A stretch of DNA of 64,000 nucleotides, from the NCBI RefSeq assembly GCF_003465825.1, contig NZ_QSBV01000007.1, positions 1-64,000 on the forward strand, written 5' to 3'. Positions 33,216 through 41,744 of the stretch are shown in pieces. The notes below the pieces were generated by a model that was not told the origin of the DNA, did no database searches, and worked only from the letters and a program-made list of their open reading frames with translations. This DNA comes from Collinsella sp. AF02-46-1. Its GTDB lineage: Bacteria; Actinomycetota; Coriobacteriia; Coriobacteriales; Coriobacteriaceae. Made by a program: the position numbers and the translations under genes. Position 1 is the stretch's first letter. The number at the start of each line of letters is the position of its first letter.

Positions 33216-34713
33216 GGTGCCCTCCTACCTGATCGTTGCGTTCGCGTGCGGTGGCACCGGCGGTAAAGCTCAGTCCCTTAACCAGCGCGTTCTTGCCGTA
33301 TTTGCCTTTTACAGCCAGCACGGCACGGGCCAGCTCGCGCTCGCGCTCATCGGCCTCGACATCGCTAAATAGATCGATGGTGGCAAACTCCTCCGGCATG
33401 AGGTTGCCAAATCCCAGGTTGATGCGCTTGACTGGTCGTTTGGGATCGACAGTCTGCGCCCAGAGCTCATCGAAATAGCCCATGATCTTCTTAAACGAAT
33501 TGGTGCGCTCGGGCAGCTTGCGCGAGGCGTTGGAGTGCGCTAAGAGTGCGGCATAGCCACCGCGCGGTTTGCCGCCATGCTCTCCCACAAAGATGCCATC
33601 GATAGCCTGCGCCTCCCGCACCAGGCGGCGCCGTTCGTCATCGCGCTGGACGGGCTTGGGCGCACGGGGCGCGAGCTCAGGGCCGGCGGTTGCGGTGGGT
33701 TCGATGCTCGACGTGCTCGAGCGTAGGTGTCCGCATCCGTCCACATATTGCGCTGTACCGCTGGCGTCGAGGCGGCGTATGTCAGCTCGTTCGCTCGCAT
33801 AACCCACAAAGAGCGAGATGCTGTCGCAGACCACGTGCTTATCGACTAGGTCCAACACGGCGTTGTCGACCATCTCGCGCAAGACGGTGTAGGCCTGCTC
33901 ATAGGCATAGCCCTTCGAGAGCACCTGCCCTGTGGTGGTCGAGGTCGCTTGCGGGCGATAAGCTTGGATATCGGCGATGGTTGTCGGCTCACGCCCGAAG
34001 GCGTGGTCGATGAGATATTCGGCATTGACGCCGAGCTCGTCGTAAAGCAGGTTTTCGTCGAGCGCCGCGACGCCCATCAGATCGTAGACGCCGTATTTCT
34101 CGAGGCGGGCTGCCACGCCGGGACCGATGCCCCAGATATCGGTGATGGGACGATGGGGCCAGATCTCCTTGCGAAAGGTCTCGTCGTCGAGTATGCCGAT
34201 GCGGCTGGGTACGTGCTTGGCGGTAATGTCGAGCGCTACCTTGGCCTGGAATAGGTTGGGGCCGATGCCGACCGTCGCCGTGATGCCGGTGCGCGCGAGG
34301 ACCTCGTCGCGCAGCGTGCAGGCGAACCCTTCCGCATCGGTGTGATAGAGGTCCAGATATGGCGTCACGTCGATAAAGCACTCGTCAATTGAGTAGACGT
34401 GAATGTCTTGCGGACTGACGTATTCCAGGTAGATACCGTAGATCCGCGCCGACACCTCCATGTAGTGCTGCATGCGCGGTACGGCCTTGATGCAGTCGAT
34501 GCCGTCGGGAATCTCGAACAGACGGCAGCGATTGTGTATCCCGAGGTCCTTCATAGCCTGCGTGATAGCGAGACAGATAGTCGTGCGTCCGCGCGATTCG
34601 TCGGCAACGACCAGGTTGGTGGTGAGCGGATCGAGCCCACGATCGACGCACTCGACGCTGGCATAAAACGTCTTGAGGTCGATGCAGATGTAGGTGTGCT
34701 GCTCGTGCGCCAT
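33208..34713 (-). CDS. Y-family DNA polymerase (UvrX/UmuC-like)
   Basis: A 501-residue translesion polymerase. The N-terminal catalytic motif is ICIDLKTFYASVECVDRG, with YSIDECFIDVTPY carrying the second and third metal-binding acids. The thumb (GIGPGVAARLEKYG) and little-finger regions follow. The ATG at 34713 follows GGGAGGG. LexA-like boxes upstream indicate SOS control. Confidence 0.92.
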   Translation of the reverse strand: MAHEQHTYICIDLKTFYASVECVDRGLDPLTTNLVVADESRGRTTICLAITQAMKDLGIHNRCRLFEIPDGIDCIKAVPRMQHYMEVSARIYGIYLEYVSPQDIHVYSIDECFIDVTPYLDLYHTDAEGFACTLRDEVLARTGITATVGIGPNLFQAKVALDITAKHVPSRIGILDDETFRKEIWPHRPITDIWGIGPGVAARLEKYGVYDLMGVAALDENLLYDELGVNAEYLIDHAFGREPTTIADIQAYRPQATSTTTGQVLSKGYAYEQAYTVLREMVDNAVLDLVDKHVVCDSISLFVGYASERADIRRLDASGTAQYVDGCGHLRSSTSSIEPTATAGPELAPRAPKPVQRDDERRRLVREAQAIDGIFVGEHGGKPRGGYAALLAHSNASRKLPERTNSFKKIMGYFDELWAQTVDPKRPVKRINLGFGNLMPEEFATIDLFSDVEADERERELARAVLAVKGKYGKNALVKGLSFTAGATARERNDQVGGHRA

Positions 34714-34728
34714 CCGAGCCCTCCCATC

Positions 34729-34758
34729 AAACACATGTTCTTATCGAATACCTGTTCG
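34729..34758 (-). promoter_or_regulatory. Two LexA-like (SOS) boxes
   Basis: On the minus strand CGAACAGGTATTCG (34745-34758) and GAACATGTGTTT (34729-34740) each match the Gram-positive GAAC-N4-GTTC LexA box with one deviation. They lie just upstream of the polymerase gene. Confidence 0.65.
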
Positions 34759-34885
34759 ATAATACCTGCTCGACCGGACACCGTCAAAATCTGTCCCTTT
34801 TTGGCAGGTATGGTCGTGCGGCTGCATCGGGTTTTAACGCAGCTCTAAAGAGTGCGAAACAGCTCGGAAAACCTCGCTTCGTAGC

Positions 34886-35461
34886 ATGGGTCTAACGATT
34901 GATACCGCCTATACGCACGGAAGGGTTGTGGGAAAGATGGTCAATTATGGGTTTGGTATGCCGACGCGCCTTGTTGCGGATGGAGACGTGGCTCGCTGGT
35001 GCGGACGATTGGTCGCTCACTACGGTGGCACCAAGGCGCTGGTTGTGCTGGGTGGTGACAAGCACACGCGTGATGAGCTCGTTTCGGCGGCGCTCGGCTC
35101 GCTCGACCGGGCCCTGCTCGAGCGCGTACTCTTTCGCTGTGGCTCGGTTGGAGGCGATGGGGGAGGCGAGCTGGTCAACGAGGCCGTGGCCCTGGCGACC
35201 GACGAGGGCGTGGACTTTGTCCTGGCGATCGGTGATGCCGATACAGCCGGCTTTGCGCGCGAGCTCGCCCGCCGCATGGCGGCGCTCGATGCCGGTGAGG
35301 ACGGTTTTGTCCCCTATGGATGCATTGTCTCGGAGGGCAAGGTGCCCGCTACGGTGGGAGCCGGCGAGGCTCCCGTTTTTGCCATCATCGCGCCCGAGCT
35401 GCTGGAGGGCATCGGGTCTCCCTTGCGCGAGCTGCTTGGTAGCGTGTGCGCCGCGGCATAA
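34886..35461 (+). CDS. Truncated iron-alcohol-dehydrogenase-like protein
   Basis: A 191-residue product resembling the N-terminal nucleotide-binding half of Fe-dependent alcohol dehydrogenases (MVNYGFGMPTRLVADGD, ALVVLGGDKHTRD). It lacks the C-terminal domain with the metal-binding His residues. The start is uncertain: ATG 34886 has no clear ribosome site, and ATG 34937 has GGGAAAG very close. The gene is flanked by CTGTCCCTTTTTGG at 34791 and 35524. It may be a stable fragment or a decaying gene. Confidence 0.55.
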   Translation: MGLTIDTAYTHGRVVGKMVNYGFGMPTRLVADGDVARWCGRLVAHYGGTKALVVLGGDKHTRDELVSAALGSLDRALLERVLFRCGSVGGDGGGELVNEAVALATDEGVDFVLAIGDADTAGFARELARRMAALDAGEDGFVPYGCIVSEGKVPATVGAGEAPVFAIIAPELLEGIGSPLRELLGSVCAAA

Positions 35462-35472
35462 TACCTGCCAGG

Positions 35473-35535
35473 AAGGGACAGGTTTATTTTGGTAGGTAAA
35501 GCGTTTGACCTGCCAAAATAAACCTGTCCCTTTTT
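35473..35535 (+). repeat. 25-bp inverted repeat ending in a T-run
   Basis: The arms 35473-35497 (beginning AAGGGACAGG) and 35508-35532 pair with a single wobble around a 10-nt loop, followed by TTT. It can act as a terminator, but the arm length is exceptional. CTGTCCCTTTTTGG from its right side recurs at 34791-34804. Confidence 0.8.
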
Positions 35536-35660
35536 GGTCGGTTGCCGTTTGGGGGCCGATTGGCAACGCTCGCTGATTATAGTCTTGACCTGCGCTAGAA
35601 TAGTGGCATCTGAATGTCCGGGCGCATGGAGGCGTGCGCCCGTATGCTGAGGAGGACTCT

Positions 35661-37355
35661 ATGGCAACTGTTGCCGCACCTATCGATGCTACGTCGACTG
35701 CCGCTTGGAAGGCGCTCGAGGCTCATCAGGAGAAGCTCGAGGCCGAGGGCATCGACCTCAAGGCCTGGTTCGCCGCCGATGCCGAGCGCGTGAACAAGCT
35801 GAGCTTTGACGCCGGTGACCTGCACTTCGATCTGTCCAAGAACCTGGTGACCGATGAGACCGTCAAGCTGCTGTGCGATCTTGCCCGCGAGGTGAAGCTC
35901 GAGGAGCGCCGCGACGCCATGTTCTCCGGCGAGCACATCAACACCACCGAGGACCGCGCCGTCCTGCACACCGCGCTGCGCCGTCCGGCAAGCGAGAAGG
36001 GCCAGCTTATCGTCGACGGCCAGGATGTCGTCGCCGACGTGCACGAGGTCCTCGATCGCATGTATGCCTTCGCCGAGCGCGTGCGCTCCGGTGAGTGGAA
36101 GGGCGTTACCGGCAAGAAGATCGAGCACCTGGTGTCTATCGGCATCGGCGGCTCCGATTTGGGCCCGGTCATGGCTTACGAGGCCCTGCGTCCCTATGCC
36201 GACGCCGGTATCGACTGCCGCTATATCTCCAACATTGACCCCAACGATCAGGCAGAGAAGCTTCGCGGCCTGGATCCCGAGACCACGCTCGTGATCATCG
36301 TGTCCAAGACCTTCACTACGCTCGAGACCCTCACCAACGCCCGCGAGGTCAAGACCTGGATGCTCGAGCAGCTCAAGGCTCAGGGCGCCATCGACGGTTC
36401 CGATGAGCAGAACGCCGACGCCGTTGCCAAGCACTTCGTCGCCGTTTCCACCGCACTCGAGAAGGTCGAGGCCTTCGGTATCGACCCCGCCAACGCCTTC
36501 GGTTTCTGGAACTGGGTCGGCGGCCGCTACTCCGTCGACTCCGCCGTGGGCCTGTCGCTGATCGTCGTGCTCGGCCCCGAGCGTTTCCAGCAGTTCCTTG
36601 AGGGCTTCCACGCCATCGACGAGTACTTCTGCAACACGCCGCTCGAGAACAACGCCGTCGCGCTGATGGGTCTGCTCAACGTCTGGTACGTCAACTTCTT
36701 CGGTTCCAAGAGCCACGCCGTGCTGCCGTACTGCCAGTACCTGCATCGTTTCCCGGCCTACCTGCAGCAGCTCACCATGGAGTCCAACGGCAAGCATGTC
36801 CGCTGGGACGGCAGCGCCGTGACCTCCGACACCGGTGAGATTTTCTGGGGCGAGCCCGGCACCAACGGCCAGCATGCCTTCTACCAGCTGCTGCACCAGG
36901 GCACCGTGGTGGTTCCGGCCGATTTCATCGCCTTCGCCAATACCGCCAACCCTGCGACCGATAGCGGTCAGGACGTGCACGAGCTGTTCCTGGGCAACTT
37001 CCTGGCCCAGACCAAGGCACTCGCCTTTGGCAAGACGGCCGACGAGGTTCGTGCCGAGGGTACGCCCGAGCAGATCGTCCCGGCTCGCTGCTTTGAGGGC
37101 AACCGCCCGACGACCTCGATCTTTGGCGACACGCTGACCCCGTTCGCGCTCGGCGAGCTCATCGCCCTGTACGAGCACATCACGTTTGTCGAGGGTACGG
37201 TCTGGGGCATCGACTCCTACGACCAGTGGGGCGTTGAGCTGGGCAAGCAGCTTGCCAAGCAGATCACCCCTGCCTTCCACGACGACGCCGCCAAGGCCGA
37301 GCAGGACGCTTCGACCCAGGCGCTCATCGAGTTCTATCGCGCGCACCGTAAGTAG
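35661..37355 (+). CDS. pgi: Glucose-6-phosphate isomerase
   Basis: Interconverts glucose 6-phosphate and fructose 6-phosphate. The 564-residue protein shows [23 protein letters not shown], the catalytic Glu segment [11 protein letters not shown], and a C-terminal [10 protein letters not shown] signature. AGGAGG precedes the ATG at 35661. It would take the glucose 6-phosphate produced by the fructosamine deglycase pathway into glycolysis. Confidence 0.96.
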   Translation: MATVAAPIDATSTAAWKALEAHQEKLEAEGIDLKAWFAADAERVNKLSFDAGDLHFDLSKNLVTDETVKLLCDLAREVKLEERRDAMFSGEHINTTEDRAVLHTALRRPASEKGQLIVDGQDVVADVHEVLDRMYAFAERVRSGEWKGVTGKKIEHLVSIGIGGSDLGPVMAYEALRPYADAGIDCRYISNIDPNDQAEKLRGLDPETTLVIIVSKTFTTLETLTNAREVKTWMLEQLKAQGAIDGSDEQNADAVAKHFVAVSTALEKVEAFGIDPANAFGFWNWVGGRYSVDSAVGLSLIVVLGPERFQQFLEGFHAIDEYFCNTPLENNAVALMGLLNVWYVNFFGSKSHAVLPYCQYLHRFPAYLQQLTMESNGKHVRWDGSAVTSDTGEIFWGEPGTNGQHAFYQLLHQGTVVVPADFIAFANTANPATDSGQDVHELFLGNFLAQTKALAFGKTADEVRAEGTPEQIVPARCFEGNRPTTSIFGDTLTPFALGELIALYEHITFVEGTVWGIDSYDQWGVELGKQLAKQITPAFHDDAAKAEQDASTQALIEFYRAHRK

Positions 37356-37386
37356 GATTCGCTGCGAAAACTAACGCATAGCCGAC

Positions 37387-37419
37387 AAGGGCCCGTATCC
37401 GTTGGGATGCAGGCCCTTT
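37387..37419 (+). terminator. Terminator after pgi
   Basis: AAGGGCC / GGCCCTT with an inner ATCC-GTTG-GGAT hairpin and a following TTT. Confidence 0.75.
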
Positions 37420-37592
37420 GCTATCTGGATAGAATGGAATGTATCGGGAGGCGCCTCGACGGGCATCGCAATCGTCGAAGGCACGCCGTTCATGTTTGGG
37501 ACAATGTGACATTTTTCCCGTTGCAAACAGCGCCGCCGTGGGTGTTCTGTATGATGGCTCAGACAAGGTTGCTCAATGACAGGGAGGCACAT

Positions 37593-38435
37593 ATGGCAAT
37601 CAAAGCCATCGCAATGGATATCGACGGTACGCTCACCAACGACCAAAAGGTCATCAGCCCGCGTACGCGCGAGAAGCTGCTCGCGGCGCAGGAGTCGGGC
37701 ATTAAGCTCATCTTGGCTTCGGGCCGTCCCGCATGGGGGCTGCACGCCTTGGCGCAGGAGCTCGACCTTCAAAGCCATGACGGTCTGCTAGTTGCCTTTA
37801 ATGGCGCGCATGTGGTCGATGCCCAGACCGACGAGGTGCTGTTCGATCAGGCTATGCCTGCCGACGAATTGCATCGCCTGATTGATCACCTGCGTAATTT
37901 TGACGTGATCCCTATGATTTCGCTTGGTCGCGATTTGCACGTCGAGGACTCGTACCATTGCATGATCACGCTGCCTGACGGCTCGCAGAAAAACATCGTC
38001 AAATACGAGCGCGATGCGTGCGACCTTAAGATTCGCGAGGTCGAGAGCTTGCATGAGGTCGTGGACACTTATCCCGTGGACAAGCTGCTGACGGCGGGCG
38101 ATCCGGCCTACCTGCAGGCGCATTACGAGGAGATGTATGCGCCCTTTAAGCAGACGCTTTCGGGCATGTTTACGGCCGACTGGTACTTTGAGTACACGGC
38201 GCCCGGTATCGACAAGGCCCGTGCGCTCGAGGGTGCCCTGCCCAAGCTCGGCATCGATGCCAGTGAGGTTGTATCGTTTGGCGACGGCCAGAACGACAAG
38301 TCCATGATTGAGTGGGCCGGCACCGGTGTTGCCATGGGTAACGCCGTCGATGAGGTTAAGGCTGTAGCCCAGATGGTGACCGCCGATAACAACGAAGATG
38401 GCATTGCGGTGGCGTTGGATAAGCTGCTGGGTTAG
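37593..38435 (+). CDS. HAD-IIB (Cof-type) phosphatase
   Basis: A 280-residue Cof-family phosphatase: motif I MDIDGTLT, motif II LASGRP, motif IV GDGQNDKSMIEWAG. AGGGAGG precedes the ATG at 37593; upstream frame extension to 37407 crosses the pgi terminator region. The substrate is unknown, probably a sugar phosphate. Confidence 0.9.
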   Translation: MAIKAIAMDIDGTLTNDQKVISPRTREKLLAAQESGIKLILASGRPAWGLHALAQELDLQSHDGLLVAFNGAHVVDAQTDEVLFDQAMPADELHRLIDHLRNFDVIPMISLGRDLHVEDSYHCMITLPDGSQKNIVKYERDACDLKIREVESLHEVVDTYPVDKLLTAGDPAYLQAHYEEMYAPFKQTLSGMFTADWYFEYTAPGIDKARALEGALPKLGIDASEVVSFGDGQNDKSMIEWAGTGVAMGNAVDEVKAVAQMVTADNNEDGIAVALDKLLG

Positions 38436-38458
38436 AATCGCCGATTAATGCATGGCTC

Positions 38459-38484
38459 GGGCGCCTGCTCGCGGGCGCCCTTTT
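38459..38484 (+). terminator. Terminator between HAD genes
   Basis: GGGCGCC / GGCGCCC with an 8-nt loop, then TTTT. Confidence 0.75.
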
Positions 38485-38499
38485 GTTAGGGAGGGTGCC

Positions 38500-39159
38500 G
38501 TGTCCGCATTTCCGTTCGACGCCGTTATCTTTGACATGGACGGCGTCATTGTCGATACCGAGTATTACTACCTGGGCGAGACTGCCGCGTTTGCCAAGGA
38601 GCTTGGGTTGAATCTGACCCAAAAGGAGTTGAACGGGCAGGTTGGTACCTCACATCAGTTCTTCCTGCATATGCTGGTCGATTGGTTTGAGCGCGCCGGT
38701 AAAGGGCACTTCACTGGCGAGGAAGCGTTGGCCCGTTGGGACGAGTGGGCGCATAAGCGTCCGCGTGACTACCAGGCTTTGATTAACCCAGGCGCCGTGG
38801 ATACGATTCGAGAGCTGCCGCGCCGCGGCGTTCGCGTGGCGCTTGCCAGCTCGTCTCCCATGGTTAGCATCGAGGAAGTGCTCAACGCATGCGGGCTGTC
38901 GGATGCCTTTGAGTACGTGGTGAGCGGCGAGCAGTTTAAGGAGAGCAAGCCCGAGCCCGACATCTACCTGCATGCGCTGGACCTGCTGGGGCTGCCCGCG
39001 AATCGCTGCTGCTGCGTTGAGGATTCCGTTCCGGGCATTACCGCGGGTAAGCGAGCCGGCCTGACGGTCATTGCCAAGCGCGAGGAGCGCTTTGGCTTTA
39101 GCCAGGATGCCGCGGACAAGATTATCGACCAGCTGCCGGAGCTGCTCACGCTTTCTTAG
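38500..39159 (+). CDS. HAD-IA hydrolase (phosphoglucomutase/phosphatase-like)
   Basis: A 219-residue HAD enzyme with a helical cap: motif I FDMDGVIVDTE, motif II LASSSP, motif III Lys in QFKESKPEPD, motif IV VEDSVPGI. This is the beta-phosphoglucomutase/phosphatase subfamily; the specific substrate is unknown. The start is GTG at 38500 after AGGGAGGG. Confidence 0.88.
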   Translation: MSAFPFDAVIFDMDGVIVDTEYYYLGETAAFAKELGLNLTQKELNGQVGTSHQFFLHMLVDWFERAGKGHFTGEEALARWDEWAHKRPRDYQALINPGAVDTIRELPRRGVRVALASSSPMVSIEEVLNACGLSDAFEYVVSGEQFKESKPEPDIYLHALDLLGLPANRCCCVEDSVPGITAGKRAGLTVIAKREERFGFSQDAADKIIDQLPELLTLS

Positions 39160-39210
39160 GAGCGCGGTAGTTGCGCGTTTTTCGGGTCTGATGAGTAAAT
39201 AGCCGACATT

Positions 39211-39239
39211 TTGGTGCGACACCTAGCATACTTTAAGAT
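39211..39239 (+). promoter_or_regulatory. Promoter upstream of the GntR gene
   Basis: TTGGTG (39211-39216), 17 bp, TAAGAT (39234-39239). A terminator hairpin starts just downstream, so transcription from here might be attenuated. Confidence 0.45.
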
Positions 39240-39243
39240 AATG

Positions 39244-39282
39244 CGGGCTTAAGGACTTGTTGAATGCCCCTAAGCCCGTTTT
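39244..39282 (+). terminator. Terminator after the HAD gene / before the GntR gene
   Basis: CGGGCTTA / TAAGCCCG followed by TTTT. Confidence 0.65.
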
Positions 39283-39309
39283 AGACGAAATTGTGCTTGG
39301 AGAGGGTAT

Positions 39310-40053
39310 ATGCCACCGACTGAAGGGCTAACTGACGGCAAAGCAGCGATACCGCTGTACCAACAGGTTATCGATATCATCAAAAACGAAATCAACTCCG
39401 GTGCCTACAAGGCAGGTGCACGGATACCCAACGAATTCGAATTGGCTGAGAGCTATAAAGTTGGCCGCGTCACCGTGCGACGCGCTATTGAGGAGCTCGT
39501 CCAACAGGGCTATCTAACGAAGCGACAGGGGAAAGGCACGTTTGTCAATGCTCCCAAGCTCAAGCGCAAGATTCGCCAGAAGGATGACGTCCAGAGTTTT
39601 TCGGACGCATGCCGCGTTAACGGAATGGAACCGGGGGCGCGTGTCATTTCGAGAAAAATACTGCCGGCGGATTCTACCGAAGCACGGTTCTTTGGTGTTC
39701 CCGTTGGAACTGACTTGATCTGCGTTGAGCGCGTGCGTACTGCCGATGGCGTCCCTGTCATGCTCGAGAACAACATATATGTTTACGAGGACAACGCCTA
39801 TCTATCAACGGCACCTCTATCGAACCAATCCATTTTTGAGTTCGTGCGCAACCGGACGGGCCGCACGCCCGCGTTTACCGACCCATGCACGCTTGAGATC
39901 GCGTGCGCGTCGCCCGAGGTCGCTCGGTTGTTGGCAGTTCCCGTTGGCGAACCCTTGTTTTATATGGAAGCCTTCTTTTTCGATGAGCAGCGGCGGCCGT
40001 TTATCATCGGTCGTCAGCGGATCGTTGGGTCTCGCTACGTTTTTGACATCTAG
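39310..40053 (+). CDS. GntR-family regulator with UTRA domain (FrlR-like)
   Basis: A 247-residue repressor. An N-terminal winged HTH (PLYQQVIDIIKNEI, RVTVRRAIEEL, GKGTFV) is followed by a UTRA effector domain (about 85-240) of the kind that binds phosphosugars. It lies immediately before the fructosamine operon, and a strong palindrome sits at that operon's promoter, so it is probably the local repressor, induced by a phosphorylated Amadori intermediate (inference). GGAGAGG precedes the ATG. Confidence 0.88.
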   Translation: MPPTEGLTDGKAAIPLYQQVIDIIKNEINSGAYKAGARIPNEFELAESYKVGRVTVRRAIEELVQQGYLTKRQGKGTFVNAPKLKRKIRQKDDVQSFSDACRVNGMEPGARVISRKILPADSTEARFFGVPVGTDLICVERVRTADGVPVMLENNIYVYEDNAYLSTAPLSNQSIFEFVRNRTGRTPAFTDPCTLEIACASPEVARLLAVPVGEPLFYMEAFFFDEQRRPFIIGRQRIVGSRYVFDI

Positions 40054-40067
40054 GACATTGCGTATGG

Positions 40068-40100
40068 AAACGCCCGGTGAATCATCTCACCGGGCGTTTT
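40068..40100 (+). terminator. Terminator after the GntR gene
   Basis: AAACGCCCGGTGA / TCACCGGGCGTTT with loop ATCATC, then T. Confidence 0.85.
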
Positions 40101-40163
40101 CATACCGTTCACGGCGCAAACGCAACCGTTCAACCGCGTTGCGGCAATCAGTTTGAAATTATC

Positions 40164-40229
40164 TTGATGACGAGAAAAGCTGCTGGTAATCTATAGAACG
40201 TCATAGAACGTTTGCCTTGTGCAAACGTT
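40164..40229 (+). promoter_or_regulatory. Promoter and operator of the fructosamine operon
   Basis: A -35 TTGATG (40164-40169) and a -10 TAATCT (40187-40192) are 17 bp apart. A perfect 9-bp inverted repeat, AACGTTTGC (40207-40215) and GCAAACGTT (40221-40229), lies at the start site. Two direct copies of ATAGAACGT (40193-40201 and 40203-40211) overlap it. This is a convincing GntR-type operator. Confidence 0.7.
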
Positions 40230-40271
40230 GAAGCGAGATGCGATGCAGTCTCGAGTTCTTTGGAGGTATCT

Positions 40272-41735
40272 ATGTCAGATACGAAGGCGAAGAAGACAAA
40301 CAGACGTTTTAAGTTCAAATTACCGCATGTCTATACGATCATGTTCTTGCTGATCGTTGTCTTTGCGGTCTTGACTTGGATCGTTCCCTCTGGTCAGTAT
40401 CAGCGCAAGATGATTTCGACAGCGGCGGGCGAGCGTGAAGTCGCCGTTGCTGGAACCTATGAACAGGTCGATAAGAACTACACCGATTCCGAGACCGGCG
40501 AGACCATCAATCTGGGTCAGGATATCTTCGCGGTCCTGCAAGCGCCCACTAAGGGCATCCAGGAGGCTGCCGACGTCGTTGCGTTCGTCTTATTGATTGG
40601 CGGATCGTTCGCAATCATCACCAAGACCAACGCTTTGAATGCCGGCATGAGCCGTGTGATTAAAAAGCTCAAGAACAAGGACATCCTCATCATTCCCATC
40701 ACGATGACGTTGCTGTCCATTTGCGGCACCACGTTTGGTATGTCTGAGGAAGCCCTGCCGTTCTATGCCATCTTCATTCCCATCATGATGGGTATCGGTT
40801 ATGACTCGATGACGGCATTCATCATCTGCTTCCTTGGTCCTAACCTGGGATATTGCGCTTCGACCATCGATCCGTTTAATGTTTTGATCGCCCAGGGCAT
40901 CATTGGCATCGAGGGCAATCCGCAACTGTGGCTGCGCGCCGTTTCTTGGGTCATCTTCACTGCCGTCGGTATCGCATGGGCCATGCGCTACGCCATGCGC
41001 GTCAAGAAAAACCCCGAGTCGTCCATTACGTACGAGGACGATAAGCTCAAGCGTATCGAGTTTTCCGTGACCGATGCCTCCATCGAGGAAGAGTTCACTA
41101 CCCGTCAGAAGCTCGTGCTTATCGATTTTGCTTGCGGTATGGGCATTATCGTCTGGGGTCTTGTTACCCAGGGTTGGTACATGAATGAGATTTCCGCCGT
41201 GTTCCTTGGCATGGGCTTGCTTGCCGGTATCCTGGGCGGTCTTGACCAGCAGACGATTGCCGAGGAGTTCGTTAAAGGTCTCGCCGACTTTGCGTACGCC
41301 GCCATCGTTATCGGTATCGCTCGCGGTATTCTGGTCATCGCCGAGGGCGGCATGATCATCGACACCATCCTCCAGGCGCTCGCTACTGCGCTCGCCGGTG
41401 CGCCCGCCGCCGTCTACACCACGTTTATGTATATCGTCCTTGGCCTGCTCTCTTTGCTGGTTCCCTCGAGTTCTGGCCTGGCGGCACTCACCATGCCCGT
41501 TATGGGCCCCCTGACCGAGCTCATGGGCCTCAATCCCGAGGCGGCCGTTACCGCGCTCCAGTTTGCCAACCAGACCATCAACACCATCAGTCCCGTGGCG
41601 GGCATGACGGTTGCCGGCCTTGGCGTGGCTAAGATTTCGTTTGGCCAATGGTGGAAGACCATTTGGAAGTTCTTCATCTTCATGGTCGTCTTTGGCCTGA
41701 TCGTAACGGCAATTTCTGGCATGCTTCCGGCGTAG
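40272..41735 (+). CDS. YfcC-family membrane transporter
   Basis: A 487-residue multi-helix permease of the YfcC/C4-dicarboxylate-carrier-like superfamily, with about 11-12 membrane segments by eye. Recognisable blocks are FAVLTWIVPSGQYQR near the N terminus, GGSFAIITKTNALN, and PSSSGLAALTMPVM near the end. As first gene of the operon it probably imports the substrate (a fructosamine, glycated amino acid or peptide), a role filled by FrlA in E. coli. A GGAGG site precedes the ATG at 40272. Confidence 0.85.
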   Translation: MSDTKAKKTNRRFKFKLPHVYTIMFLLIVVFAVLTWIVPSGQYQRKMISTAAGEREVAVAGTYEQVDKNYTDSETGETINLGQDIFAVLQAPTKGIQEAADVVAFVLLIGGSFAIITKTNALNAGMSRVIKKLKNKDILIIPITMTLLSICGTTFGMSEEALPFYAIFIPIMMGIGYDSMTAFIICFLGPNLGYCASTIDPFNVLIAQGIIGIEGNPQLWLRAVSWVIFTAVGIAWAMRYAMRVKKNPESSITYEDDKLKRIEFSVTDASIEEEFTTRQKLVLIDFACGMGIIVWGLVTQGWYMNEISAVFLGMGLLAGILGGLDQQTIAEEFVKGLADFAYAAIVIGIARGILVIAEGGMIIDTILQALATALAGAPAAVYTTFMYIVLGLLSLLVPSSSGLAALTMPVMGPLTELMGLNPEAAVTALQFANQTINTISPVAGMTVAGLGVAKISFGQWWKTIWKFFIFMVVFGLIVTAISGMLPA

Positions 41736-41744
41736 GTGGTTGTG

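Noticed and set aside
35595..37346. 583-codon minus-strand frame antisense to pgi
   Set aside because: It mirrors the pgi gene exactly; high GC leaves the opposite strand open. No ribosome site, and the residue mix is that of a shadow frame.
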